Below, piece after piece: positions 26,247 to 34,291 of a stretch of 34,301 nt of DNA. The number at the start of each line of letters is the position of its first letter. The first letter of the stretch is position 1. The stretch lies in NCBI GenBank assembly GCA_003602415.1, contig QQSK01000009.1, forward strand, positions 91,321 through 125,621, in the 5' to 3' direction. The notes beneath the pieces are model-generated. The model was not told the origin of the DNA and did no database searches. It saw only the letters and a list, made by a program, of their open reading frames with translations. The stretch comes from Candidatus Poseidoniales archaeon (GTDB lineage Archaea > Thermoplasmatota > Poseidoniia > Poseidoniales > Poseidoniaceae). A program made the position numbers and the translations under genes.

Positions 26247-27271
26247 GTTGGACAGTTTCACGTTCTTGGCAAGCACCAGATTTGATTTCCACTGCTTGCA
26301 ATGTTGGAAGCGACCTACTGATTGCGTCAGGCCTTGAATTGATTTTACTCGATGAAGAGACGAATATGAGATGGAAGAAGGTTCTCCCCTTCAGAGTTCA
26401 TGCTGCGACTCACGATTCAGGGAAAATAGGCGCTCTGTATGGTCATGGTTTCCACATTTTGCGAGTCAGTGATGGATCTCAAATTGGAGAAGGGCGCTCA
26501 ACGCAAGGCGGGTTTAGCGACATTCTGTCAAGGCCTGGTGGAGGCTGGGTTCTATCCTGTCGCCAAGGGCAGTTGCATATTTTCAATCATGAAGGGCGAG
26601 GTCTAAAGCGCCTAGATGTGGGCGGAGTAAGGCGTTTAGTTGGTTGGTTTGATAGAGAACATCTATTGTGGCAAGACGAAGATGGTAAATTGAGATGTGC
26701 TCGTTTGGCAAATGAAGACTCACAGAGATTGCTCGAAGACAGAGTTTGGTCATGGGTTAGTAGAATGTCGGGAGGTAAAGTGCTAATGCAGTCTGCAGAT
26801 GGAATGCTTTGGGAAGGCTCACCACACCCATATGGTTGGGATAGCCTTGAAACGATAGATACTAGGTCTTTGGAACCCCTTTCTTCCCATCGTTCAGGTG
26901 ATGGTTGGTGGATATTATCCATAGAGGGAAGCCTCAATTGTATGACTGAAAACATTCATGTTGATTCCAATAATTCCAACCTAGGCGATTACTTGATTGG
27001 TTTGGCAGCAGACACAATGGCTACTGTGAAGCGAGATGGCCTAGTCAGAATTTGGCAATCCCCTGAATTATCACAATTAAGAAGGGTTGAATTACAGAAA
27101 ATGGTTGCTGAGGCTAAGGTTGCTAGTGATTGGGAAGAGCGTCGAAGGATATTCAAGCGTGCGTGTGAGGCTGAAGACGAAGGTAGAATCTCACTTGCTA
27201 TTGATTTGTATGAGTCGTTGGGTCGAACCAGTGATGTAAACCGACTACTCTCGAGGCAAAGAGGTGAATGA
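26243..27271 (+). CDS. Predicted beta-propeller protein with helical C-terminus
   Basis: A 342-residue soluble protein without signal peptide. Residues 1-280 are rich in Gly and Trp and show repeated short beta segments such as GLELILLDEETNMRWKKVL and GGWVLSCRQGQLHIFN. A WD40/PQQ-like propeller is therefore likely, though the repeats are too diverged for me to count blades. The last about 60 residues are charged and helical (EWEERRRIFKRACEAEDEGR-like), resembling a TPR-type end. It begins within the stop of the ORC-like ATPase (ATGA overlap) and ends across the start of the DUF357 gene, so the three are probably translated together. A scaffold role for the ATPase is inference. Confidence 0.65.
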   Translation: MSWTVSRSWQAPDLISTACNVGSDLLIASGLELILLDEETNMRWKKVLPFRVHAATHDSGKIGALYGHGFHILRVSDGSQIGEGRSTQGGFSDILSRPGGGWVLSCRQGQLHIFNHEGRGLKRLDVGGVRRLVGWFDREHLLWQDEDGKLRCARLANEDSQRLLEDRVWSWVSRMSGGKVLMQSADGMLWEGSPHPYGWDSLETIDTRSLEPLSSHRSGDGWWILSIEGSLNCMTENIHVDSNNSNLGDYLIGLAADTMATVKRDGLVRIWQSPELSQLRRVELQKMVAEAKVASDWEERRRIFKRACEAEDEGRISLAIDLYESLGRTSDVNRLLSRQRGE

Positions 27272-27569
27272 TTTGGAAATTAGTGATAAGGTAACGAAAG
27301 ATAAGTTACTGCATTACCTTGATTTGACTAAGAGAGCAAGAGAAAAGGCAACTCCAATTCCAGATGAAGGAACAATCGAGGCTGACCAGTTGAAAATTAT
27401 GCTTCGGATGGCAGATGATTATGCAAGTGACGCTAAACATTTCATGGACAATGGCGACTATGTTCGTGCCTTTGGAGCGATCAATTACGCTCATGCTTGG
27501 ATTGATGCCGGAGTAAAATTGCGACTTCTAGATGGCCACGGAGATGACGTTCTATTCACATTACCGTGA
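27264..27569 (+). CDS. DUF357-family protein
   Basis: A 101-residue helical protein. The segment ADDYASDAKHFMDNGDYVRA and the following AINYAHAWIDAGVKLRLL match the archaeal DUF357 family, a two-helix hairpin of unknown function. I used the GTG at 27264, which has GAGG seven bases upstream and overlaps the previous gene by 8 bases. A TTG at 27273 behind GAGGTGA is an alternative, 3 residues shorter. Third and last gene of the ORC-like operon. Its final 9 bases overlap the 3' end of the HTH regulator gene on the other strand. Confidence 0.85.
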   Translation: MNDLEISDKVTKDKLLHYLDLTKRAREKATPIPDEGTIEADQLKIMLRMADDYASDAKHFMDNGDYVRAFGAINYAHAWIDAGVKLRLLDGHGDDVLFTLP

Positions 27570-27968
27570 ATCGGTTACAGATTCAGCTAACTCAGTCAAT
27601 CTTGATAATTGCCCTTGAAGAACAGATAGTTTCTGAACAGCCTGTTCCTTGAATGGAATAAGTGCTTGAGGAAGAGGTACTGATAATTCGTAAACATGAG
27701 ATGGTCTTCCTCTAGAGCCTGTTGAAGTGGATATACTACGCACTAGGTTCATTTTCTTCAATGCGTTAATCGAAATACTAACATCTGGCTGTCTCAAATT
27801 ACAACTAATTTGTAAATTTCGTGAGGTAGTTGGCCCATGTATGTGTAAGCACATGAGTGTTTTAGCAGTGTTTATCTCGACTCCTAGAGAGACTAGTAAA
27901 TCGATCATTTCCCAAGATTGTGAGTCAGCTTCACCAGCAACAATCTCAGGTTGTTCCTCAACTGCCAT
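27561..27968 (-). CDS. Winged-helix transcriptional regulator
   Basis: A 135-residue protein. A winged helix-turn-helix lies at about 20-95: GVEINTAKTLMCLHIHGPTT begins the fold, INALKKMNLVRSIS covers the end of the recognition helix and the start of the wing, and GSRGRPSHVYEL forms a basic wing. It resembles TrmB/MarR-like archaeal predicted regulators. The C-terminal helix (about 105-130) may mediate dimers. It lies 46 bases after the PIN gene on the same strand and may be in that operon. Its target is unknown. Confidence 0.8.
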   Translation of the reverse strand: MAVEEQPEIVAGEADSQSWEMIDLLVSLGVEINTAKTLMCLHIHGPTTSRNLQISCNLRQPDVSISINALKKMNLVRSISTSTGSRGRPSHVYELSVPLPQALIPFKEQAVQKLSVLQGQLSRLTELAESVTDSR

Positions 27969-28014
27969 AATCGGTTGTAACTATTTCTGTATATGAAATA
28001 ATCACCGGCAATAG

Positions 28015-28377
28015 TCATTCAATCAGTCTTAGATGGCTTCGACCACTGACTTCTATCCATGAGAGATTAGATTGTGACAATCTCCTTTTCAATTCAGTAT
28101 CAACAGTCAATATTGGCCATTTTTTATCCGATGCAATAGCCAATAATTGGTCATCAGTATGTTTTCCAGCATCTTCAGGCTCATCCAACATTATTGCTTT
28201 TGAAAGCAACATCTGAATCATCAATTTTCTATCGTTCAATGATTCTAATTCAGAAACTATCTTTGGAAGAATAGCCAATTGTTTGGTACCAGCGCATTCC
28301 AAAAGTGCGTGGTCTATATTGATTCCAGCCTCAATAACAGCAACCCATCCACAGGTATCTACCAGGACGCAGTGCAT
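28015..28377 (-). CDS. PIN-domain protein next to aIF2-gamma
   Basis: A 120-residue PIN-fold protein. It starts with CVLVDTCGW, whose Asp7 is the first metal ligand. An acidic position lies in IVSELESL, and the C-terminal core is DDQLLAIASDKKWPILTVDTELKRRL, with the expected Asp residues. The set of acidic residues suggests an active metal-dependent nuclease of the VapC9/Fcf1-like archaeal type. A longer frame starts at 28416 inside the aIF2-gamma gene, but the ATG at 28377 follows a GAGTGA site and begins 5 bases after the aIF2-gamma stop. A PIN gene next to aIF2-gamma is a known archaeal arrangement, suggesting a role in translation or rRNA processing rather than as a toxin. Confidence 0.83.
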   Translation of the reverse strand: MHCVLVDTCGWVAVIEAGINIDHALLECAGTKQLAILPKIVSELESLNDRKLMIQMLLSKAIMLDEPEDAGKHTDDQLLAIASDKKWPILTVDTELKRRLSQSNLSWIEVSGRSHLRLIE

Positions 28378-28382
28378 GAAAA

Positions 28383-29621
28383 TCACTCGATTGTTCCGTG
28401 ACCAATCAATCTCCATCGGGAACCGACTCTTCTGGAGAGTGAAATTCTCTGTCCTTCATCTGCACAAATTGGCAATCTTAGTGTAAGTGTGGCGCTTCCT
28501 TTCTTGACATTGGAAACAACTCCTACGCTAGTTGCTGTTGCAACATTGACCATTAACATCTCATTGGACCTCAGTGGCATGATTGGAGATGCATCTTCGC
28601 CTTCTCCTGCCACCATATGCTTCATCAGATTGACTGAAATATCTACAACCTCTCTAACCTCAGGTAAATCTCCCAATCTAGCTACTACTTGACCAGAAAG
28701 ATTGTCCGCAGTAGTAATTGCAGGATCTAAGGGTGTTGCCATTCCACATAGGCCTCCCGCATGCATATTATCGAGGTTCAATCCTCCACCCTGCATACTG
28801 GAAACTTTGGTTTGAATTGGCTCGTAATGTGTTTTGTTACCTTTCTCAATCCTTTTACCAGGGCCGATGACAATCTCATCATCGATATTGAATTGTCCTT
28901 CAACTATACTTCCACCGATTACTCCTCCTCGTAATTTGGTAGGTCTTGTTCCTGGGCGATTGATGTCAAAAGAGCGTGCTACATGCATTATTGCTCTCTT
29001 ATCTTGAGATCTATCTGGAGTAGGGATTGTAGCCTCAATGGCCTGTATCAAAATATCTAGGTTCACATCGTGATGAGCAGAAACAGGAATAATTGGAGCA
29101 TTTTCAGCGATTGTTCCTTTGAGGAATTCCTTGATTTCATTGTAAGACTCGACTGCTCTCTCCCGAGTAACCAAGTCAATCTTGTTTTGAACGATAACGA
29201 TGTTCTCAATTCCTGCAATTTCAAGAGCCATAAGGTGCTCTCTAGTTTGAGGTTGAGGGCATGATTCATTTGCAGCAACCATTAACATTGCTCCATCCAT
29301 TATGCTTGCTCCAGTAATCATAATCGCCATCAGTGTCTCGTGACCAGGCGCATCTACGAATGAGATTACTCTCTGTAACTGAGTAGGGTCATCATTACCG
29401 CCACCTGGTTTTCTACCAGTTGCGTAATATTCCCCCTTGTCAGTTTTGTAAAATGCGGTATCTGCATAACCTAGTTTAATTGAAATTCCACGCTTTCTTT
29501 CTTCAGAATGCGTGTCGGTCCAGATTCCAGATAATGCTTGAGTCAATGTTGTTTTACCATGGTCTACGTGACCTACTAGTCCAATATTGACTTCAGGTTG
29601 AGCGGGAAGCTTGCGTGCCAT
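28383..29621 (-). CDS. eif2g: Translation initiation factor aIF2 subunit gamma
   Basis: A 412-residue GTPase that delivers initiator Met-tRNA to the small ribosomal subunit. The G1 motif GHVDHGKT is at 17-24, G3 DAPGHE at 90-95 and G4 NKIDL at 146-150, followed by two beta-barrel domains with normal spacing. Length is typical for archaea. The zinc-knuckle region (about 52-82) that normally carries four cysteines contains none here. The start at 29621 has GGAGGAA upstream. It lies 41 bases after rps6e, the usual archaeal order S6e - aIF2-gamma - PIN. The beta and alpha subunits are not in the window. Confidence 0.96.
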   Translation of the reverse strand: MARKLPAQPEVNIGLVGHVDHGKTTLTQALSGIWTDTHSEERKRGISIKLGYADTAFYKTDKGEYYATGRKPGGGNDDPTQLQRVISFVDAPGHETLMAIMITGASIMDGAMLMVAANESCPQPQTREHLMALEIAGIENIVIVQNKIDLVTRERAVESYNEIKEFLKGTIAENAPIIPVSAHHDVNLDILIQAIEATIPTPDRSQDKRAIMHVARSFDINRPGTRPTKLRGGVIGGSIVEGQFNIDDEIVIGPGKRIEKGNKTHYEPIQTKVSSMQGGGLNLDNMHAGGLCGMATPLDPAITTADNLSGQVVARLGDLPEVREVVDISVNLMKHMVAGEGEDASPIMPLRSNEMLMVNVATATSVGVVSNVKKGSATLTLRLPICADEGQRISLSRRVGSRWRLIGHGTIE

Positions 29622-29662
29622 GCTTCCCGTTCCTCCATTTACCTCAGATCAGCCTCGCGGCT

Positions 29663-30142
29663 TCACTCACTGCTCTCCTCATTTGCTCCGAGGATATCTT
29701 CAAGGCTCTTGTTAGCAGCCTCTACAACTTTGAGGTTAATTTGGCGGGTATCTTGGGTGATGGTGTTGCCACGGAAGTATCTACGCTTGCGCATTCCATC
29801 TGGCTTGTAGCGGAATCTCTTCTTCTCGCCACCTTTAGCCTTGTAGACTAGGGAATGTCCCTTGAAACCAGTGGATGCTGTTACAAGAACAGATTGGCGT
29901 GTGCCTCCACTCAGGTCTGAGCGCATTGGAGTTCCGGTCTTGTCGGATCCACCTGTGATTTCTAATTTGTATCCTGCAAGAGTTTGTTCACCTTCTCCTA
30001 CAAAGATTCCATCGACCACATCTCCGATTTTCTTACCGAGGAACTGGGATAGATTGTTTCCACTGACGGTCATATTGTATGAACGTCCACCATTAGCGGG
30101 ATTTGTGTCATTGACTACTGCGACGAATGTGGTGTCTGCCAT
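29663..30142 (-). CDS. rps6e: 30S ribosomal protein S6e
   Basis: A 159-residue archaeal S6e. Family features are GKKIGDVVDG, the strand region LEITGGSDKTGTPMR and the basic RFRYKPDGMRKRRYFRGNTI segment. A TATA box about 40 bases upstream and an extended ribosome site GAGTTGATA support the start. The C-terminal tail is short and acidic. It begins the translation gene cluster with aIF2-gamma and the PIN gene. Confidence 0.95.
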   Translation of the reverse strand: MADTTFVAVVNDTNPANGGRSYNMTVSGNNLSQFLGKKIGDVVDGIFVGEGEQTLAGYKLEITGGSDKTGTPMRSDLSGGTRQSVLVTASTGFKGHSLVYKAKGGEKKRFRYKPDGMRKRRYFRGNTITQDTRQINLKVVEAANKSLEDILGANEESSE

Positions 30143-30180
30143 GTTATCAACTCTTGAGCAGCCTGCCGACTTTGGACGGG

Positions 30181-30188
30181 TATTTATG
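30181..30188 (-). promoter_or_regulatory. TATA box of the S6e/aIF2-gamma transcript
   Basis: On the minus strand this reads CATAAATA within GGGCATAAATACC, 39 to 46 bases before the rps6e ATG. That puts the transcript start near 30158 with a leader of about 16 bases, which would include GAGTTGATA. Based on motif and distance only. Confidence 0.5.
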
Positions 30189-30214
30189 CCCTTTGTGTGA
30201 AGAAATTGCTAGTT

Positions 30215-31399
30215 TTATCTGCGTAGCCGTGCGGGAATTAGAGTTTCTAAGCGTCTAGCAACATCACTGGGAAGCATATGTGGCATTGAGATGTGCTGTG
30301 TTCTACCTCTTCCAACCTCTGATTTTGCAGTCTTTGTTACTATGATATCTTCCTGCGCCAAACGCTTGAGATGCTTCCATAGAGTTGTGTGCCCTTTTGG
30401 TGTTTCATCAAACTCTTCACAGACGACATGATACAGTTTTTCAGCCTCGCCACTGGTAACACTTTCTTGCTTCTTCAATCTTCTACAAAGCCCCAGTAAA
30501 ATTAGCATAGCATGTGCGGGGATGTCATCGATATTCATCGAATCGACATTTGTTGGCATTGTCACAACAGTTCTCTGTACGTCTTTTGATTCGATCAATG
30601 AGCGACCAGAAGCCTCTGCTCGTTTTGCTGCACCTTCTAACAACTCAATCGATTGCCTAGCATCACCCGATGGTGCAGCAGCTTGTGCTACCAATTCTAA
30701 AATTTCATCAGGACATGTTCCTGTAACCAACCCCATATCTCTTCTTTGTGAAATTATCTTCAACAATCCCTTTTCATCATAAGGTGGTATCCTGATGTGA
30801 TTTGAACGGCCAACACGGGACAGGACTGCATTTTCCAACAAGTCAAGCACTTGTTCTTGGCTCACCATAATGGCCGATAGTGTGCCTGCACCTTCTCTGT
30901 CCTCGTCTATTCTCATCAGTTTGTAGATTATATCATCTCCAGAACGTCGCAAAAGGTGATCCACCTCATCCAGTATTACGATGAGGTGAGTATTACTGCT
31001 GTGTAACATCCTGCGTAAACTGGTAAGCAACTCTCCAACACCAAGTCCTCTATCTGGATGGCCAGGGTCCAAATCTTGCACAATCTTCTGCATCACTCTG
31101 GATGGTGTAGCGGCATTACGACAATTGACGTGGACGTGTCGGATATTTCTTTTATCTGATAAATGACGAATTATATCTTTGCAAAAACGCTTTGCTAAGG
31201 CCGTTTTTCCAGAACCCACCGGTCCTGTAATTACCGCTCTACCAGTTCCTTCTGGATGGCCAATACTACTGAAAATAGCAGCTAAGTTTTCTTGAATATC
31301 TTCTCTTCCAACAAGTAATTCTGGTACATAATCAAACCCAAATACCTCAGGTTTACTGAGGATGAGGCCTGCTCCGATACGGTCCAAATACGAACTCAT
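30215..31399 (-). CDS. cdc6: Orc1/Cdc6 replication initiator
   Basis: A 394-residue initiator protein. After the N-terminal lead-in, PELLVGREDIQENLA opens the AAA+ domain. Walker A is GPVGSGKT at 59-66 and Walker B ends in Asp144-Glu145 (VILDEVD). SRVGRSNHIRIPPYDEKGLLKI covers sensor 1 and the start of the next motif, and GDARQSIELLEGA is the sensor 2 region. A C-terminal winged helix (about 300-394) has a basic wing (KSEVGRGRTQHISMP). It binds origin repeats and loads MCM. It lies between rps6e and dph2. No origin-like repeats were seen in the short gaps beside it, so the origin is probably elsewhere. Confidence 0.92.
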   Translation of the reverse strand: MSSYLDRIGAGLILSKPEVFGFDYVPELLVGREDIQENLAAIFSSIGHPEGTGRAVITGPVGSGKTALAKRFCKDIIRHLSDKRNIRHVHVNCRNAATPSRVMQKIVQDLDPGHPDRGLGVGELLTSLRRMLHSSNTHLIVILDEVDHLLRRSGDDIIYKLMRIDEDREGAGTLSAIMVSQEQVLDLLENAVLSRVGRSNHIRIPPYDEKGLLKIISQRRDMGLVTGTCPDEILELVAQAAAPSGDARQSIELLEGAAKRAEASGRSLIESKDVQRTVVTMPTNVDSMNIDDIPAHAMLILLGLCRRLKKQESVTSGEAEKLYHVVCEEFDETPKGHTTLWKHLKRLAQEDIIVTKTAKSEVGRGRTQHISMPHMLPSDVARRLETLIPARLRR

Positions 31400-31452
31400 G
31401 ACTACAAAGGGTCATCGTCTAGGGTTATTGAACTTTCAATAAGAAAGTGCCA

Positions 31453-32559
31453 TCAAGGTATCTCATCGAACTGATATCCTGTTTCCCACTTCTTTTCTCC
31501 AAGAGCCACTTCTAACTCAAATGGAGTGACGAGAGGTTTTCCGTATTTGACAGAATCATCGATTGCAATTCTTGGGCAGGCAGTATTTACAAATGCGTCA
31601 ACTGGATAGAAATCGATCAACTCTGGACCCACATGTTCTAGAGCCAGCAAGTATCCTTTCTTACCATGCTTTGCAAGAGTTCTCTTCAACTTCAATGCAA
31701 GACTACGGCGCATTTGTCCAGGTTTTTCACCAATTAGGATGGCAAAATTCTGTGCTTCTTGGATAGCCATAATCAGTCCAAACCTTTGTCTAAGAATTCT
31801 CTCGATTCTTTCAGCTCCCATTTCGCTGGCATCTCCAGTATATGGGTCTAGCATGGCTAATGGCTTACCTGTATGCAGTGCAAGCCCAATAGGGTGGAAA
31901 TCACCACTTCCGAGGAATAGATAATGTCCAATTTCATCATCATCTCCTGAATAATTGCAGCCTAGCACTTGTCCAGGGAATGTCAAGCGTGCACCACCAA
32001 CTGGAACTTCGACCTCAAACCCAGCAGCCTCAAACCTTTTCTTGTAATCGAAAACCAAGTGCAGATGTTGAATAGAAGCAACTAATCCTAGTTTTGCACC
32101 CTTTAGAGGAGCAACTCTTCCAACAGCGTCAAGGAACCTGTCTTGTGCTTCTTCTTCAGTTAATTCACTAACGTCTCCTTCAGCAAGTCTTGATTGTGCA
32201 ATTGCTCTGTGTTGTGCTAACAATGGTAGCACTGGGTCTATAGAAGGGTCCCCGTCATAGGTGACGTTGATGAATTGAGTAGGCATTCCGGATTCGATAT
32301 TCATCTGTGAATGACCCATGTGAGCAACTAATTCAACCCCCATCATCTTCATCTTATCATGAACCAAATCACATGCTCCATAGCAGGGATCTGCTGCCAA
32401 AATTACTTTTGCAGAGGTTTCATCTTCTATTTCATCCATCATCTCTAGGGCTTGCATCTTCAAACCTTCAGGGATTTGTAATGCAATCAAGCGGTGGTCG
32501 TGGCCCTTGATTCTTTCAATCAACTCCGAGAGTTGGAAGTCGTGTCGGTCAAGGTCCAT
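31453..32559 (-). CDS. dph2: Diphthamide synthase Dph2 (radical SAM-like 4Fe-4S enzyme)
   Basis: A 368-residue enzyme that transfers the 3-amino-3-carboxypropyl group of SAM to a histidine of elongation factor 2, the first step of diphthamide synthesis. The three cluster cysteines are Cys59 (DPCYGAC), Cys201 (LGCNYSG) and Cys328 (NTACPRIAIDD). From memory, the Pyrococcus horikoshii enzyme has 59, 163 and 287, so this protein has about 38 extra residues between the first two, probably the acidic stretch near 125-155. The frame runs back to 32634 over the gcvH-like gene; the ATG at 32559 gives the normal N-terminus and was chosen. Confidence 0.93.
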   Translation of the reverse strand: MDLDRHDFQLSELIERIKGHDHRLIALQIPEGLKMQALEMMDEIEDETSAKVILAADPCYGACDLVHDKMKMMGVELVAHMGHSQMNIESGMPTQFINVTYDGDPSIDPVLPLLAQHRAIAQSRLAEGDVSELTEEEAQDRFLDAVGRVAPLKGAKLGLVASIQHLHLVFDYKKRFEAAGFEVEVPVGGARLTFPGQVLGCNYSGDDDEIGHYLFLGSGDFHPIGLALHTGKPLAMLDPYTGDASEMGAERIERILRQRFGLIMAIQEAQNFAILIGEKPGQMRRSLALKLKRTLAKHGKKGYLLALEHVGPELIDFYPVDAFVNTACPRIAIDDSVKYGKPLVTPFELEVALGEKKWETGYQFDEIP

Positions 32560-32611
32560 ACTATACCATCGCCTAGACACTTGTTGAATAGGATGCCGGA
32601 AGAAATACCTT

Positions 32612-33013
32612 TCAATCTTCAGCCAAGAAGTCAAGATATTCGTCTGGCTCGAGTAGATTTTCCATATCTACGTCGTGTGGATTCAAAATGATAATCCATC
32701 CCAAATCATAAGGAGAGTCATTAACCAAATCAGGATTAATTTCTACTTCCCCATTTACTTCTGCAATTTCCCCTGCGAATGGGCTAGGGAAAGTCAATTT
32801 TTCTTCAGCTGTCCAAATTGAGAACAAACTTTGCTCTTCGTCGACTTCGGTTTCAGCGTGTGGCAGGATGACACGGAGTACTTCTCCAATGTCTGCAGCC
32901 AGGTAATCTGATATCCCAATTACCAAGCGGTCGTCCTTTTCTTGGTACCAAAGATGGTCCCTAGAATACTTGCGGCTGTGTGCGATGCCGAACTCCATGA
33001 TTTCATCATCCAT
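32612..33013 (-). CDS. GcvH-like (glycine cleavage H) protein lacking the lipoyl lysine
   Basis: A 133-residue protein with the H-protein fold. HLWYQEKDDRLVIGISDYLAADIGEV-type sequence (about 20-45), the SPFAGEIAEVN strand pair and NDSPYDLGW (99-106) all match GcvH. In an ungapped comparison with a typical H protein, the lysine of ESVKA falls on Glu70; the nearest lysine is Lys72, two residues later. Lipoylation is therefore doubtful. No gcvT or gcvP gene lies nearby. A start at Met6 is possible. It is preceded by a TATA box and GAGTTGATA, and is followed by dph2 on the same strand 52 bases later. Confidence 0.85.
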   Translation of the reverse strand: MDDEIMEFGIAHSRKYSRDHLWYQEKDDRLVIGISDYLAADIGEVLRVILPHAETEVDEEQSLFSIWTAEEKLTFPSPFAGEIAEVNGEVEINPDLVNDSPYDLGWIIILNPHDVDMENLLEPDEYLDFLAED

Positions 33014-33043
33014 GGTATCAACTCGTTTTCGCCGTTTCAGAAG

Positions 33044-33053
33044 TAATATATGA
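33044..33053 (-). promoter_or_regulatory. TATA box of the gcvH-like gene
   Basis: The minus strand reads TCATATATTA, centred about 35 bases before the ATG at 33013. The predicted transcript start is near 33023, leaving a leader of about 10 bases. Lies between divergent gcvH-like and acyl-CoA dehydrogenase genes. Confidence 0.5.
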
Positions 33054-33118
33054 ACGCACTGTTTGAAGTGAGTTGCAGAAGGGTATGCCTAAAATGCTCT
33101 AACCCTTTGGCCTGTAAC

Positions 33119-34291
33119 ATGCGCTTCGAAGAGACTGATGAGCAACAGATGATTCGGGAAATGGTCAGAGACTTTGCGGAGACAGTATTACCTCCAACTA
33201 TTGAACATAGAGACGCTAACCAAATTCCACCTGCAGAAGAGTGGGAGCAATTCTTGGAGTATGGTCTTCAAGGAATTACTATACCTGAAGAATATGGTGG
33301 AAATCCGGTTGATGATGTTTCTGAATCTATCATTATTGAAGAACTAGCAAGAGTTGACCCTTCATTCGCAGTAATGTACTGTGTTCATGTCGGCCTTTGT
33401 TCCAAAACAATCGCCCTTCATGGGAACGATCAACAGAAGAAAGAGTATCTTCCTAGGCTAGCAGCAGGCGAAGTAGGTGCATACTCACTTTCAGAGGCAG
33501 GAGCAGGAACCGATGCAGCAGCAATGGTGTGTAAAGCCAAACTTTCAGACGATGGAACTCATTACATTCTGAATGGTGAAAAGATGTGGGTTACCAATGG
33601 TGCTCAAGCACAAATTTACGTTTTATTTGCAAAGGATGTCGGCCATCCTGATTATGGAGTAAAGAAGCACGGAGGATCTACAGCATTTATCGTTGAGCAA
33701 TCTTTTGAAGGTTTTACTGTAGGTAAGAAAGAAGACAAATTGGGGATAAGGTCCTCCGATACTTGTACCTTAATTTTAGAAAATTGTAAGGTTCCTGTAG
33801 AAAACGTCCTGAAAGGTTCTGGTAAGGGCTTTGCAATTGCAATGAATGCTTTGGATAACTCACGAATTGGTATTGCAGCACAGGGATTGGGTATCGCTCA
33901 AGGCGCATATGAAGCCGCATTGAAGTACGCTCATGAAAGAGAGGCATTCGGAAAGCCAATCGCTCATCATCAGATGATTACGTCTTACCTGGCAGACATG
34001 GCGACAAGAATCGAAGCAGCTCGCCTACTTGTCTACAAGGCATCATGGGCTAAAGAAGAGCACTATGAGAATGGAGGTCCAAGGCACACCAAGGAAGCCA
34101 GTATGGCTAAATTGTATGCTGGAGATACCGCAATGTGGGTCAGCGAGAGAGCAGTGCAAGTTTTGGGAGGATATGGATATACCAAGGAGTTCCCTGTTGA
34201 ACGATTCTTCCGTGATGCTAAGATCACTCAAATCTATGAAGGAACTCAAGAAGTTCAGAGAATAGTAATCGCTAGAGCAATCAAGCCCTGA
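33119..34291 (+). CDS. Acyl-CoA dehydrogenase
   Basis: A 390-residue FAD enzyme oxidising an acyl-CoA to the trans-2-enoyl-CoA. The N-terminal helical domain is followed by the FAD/substrate motif SLSEAGAGTDAAAM (about 124-137) and KMWVTNG. The C-terminal helices include REAFGKPIAHHQ and VLGGYGYTKEFPVER. The likely catalytic base is Glu374 in YEGT, the short/medium-chain position. Substrate chain length cannot be read from sequence. The longer frame from 33050 adds a Cys-rich, unfamily-like start; the ATG at 33119 gives the usual MRFEETDEQ. The gene ends 10 bases before the window edge, so its operon partners are unseen. Confidence 0.93.
   Translation: MRFEETDEQQMIREMVRDFAETVLPPTIEHRDANQIPPAEEWEQFLEYGLQGITIPEEYGGNPVDDVSESIIIEELARVDPSFAVMYCVHVGLCSKTIALHGNDQQKKEYLPRLAAGEVGAYSLSEAGAGTDAAAMVCKAKLSDDGTHYILNGEKMWVTNGAQAQIYVLFAKDVGHPDYGVKKHGGSTAFIVEQSFEGFTVGKKEDKLGIRSSDTCTLILENCKVPVENVLKGSGKGFAIAMNALDNSRIGIAAQGLGIAQGAYEAALKYAHEREAFGKPIAHHQMITSYLADMATRIEAARLLVYKASWAKEEHYENGGPRHTKEASMAKLYAGDTAMWVSERAVQVLGGYGYTKEFPVERFFRDAKITQIYEGTQEVQRIVIARAIKP

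Noticed and set aside
27561-28377. PIN-domain gene plus HTH gene read as a VapBC-type toxin-antitoxin pair
   Set aside because: The PIN gene is 5 bases after aIF2-gamma in a known housekeeping order, and the HTH protein is larger than a typical antitoxin, follows the PIN gene by 46 bases and has its own regulator-like architecture.
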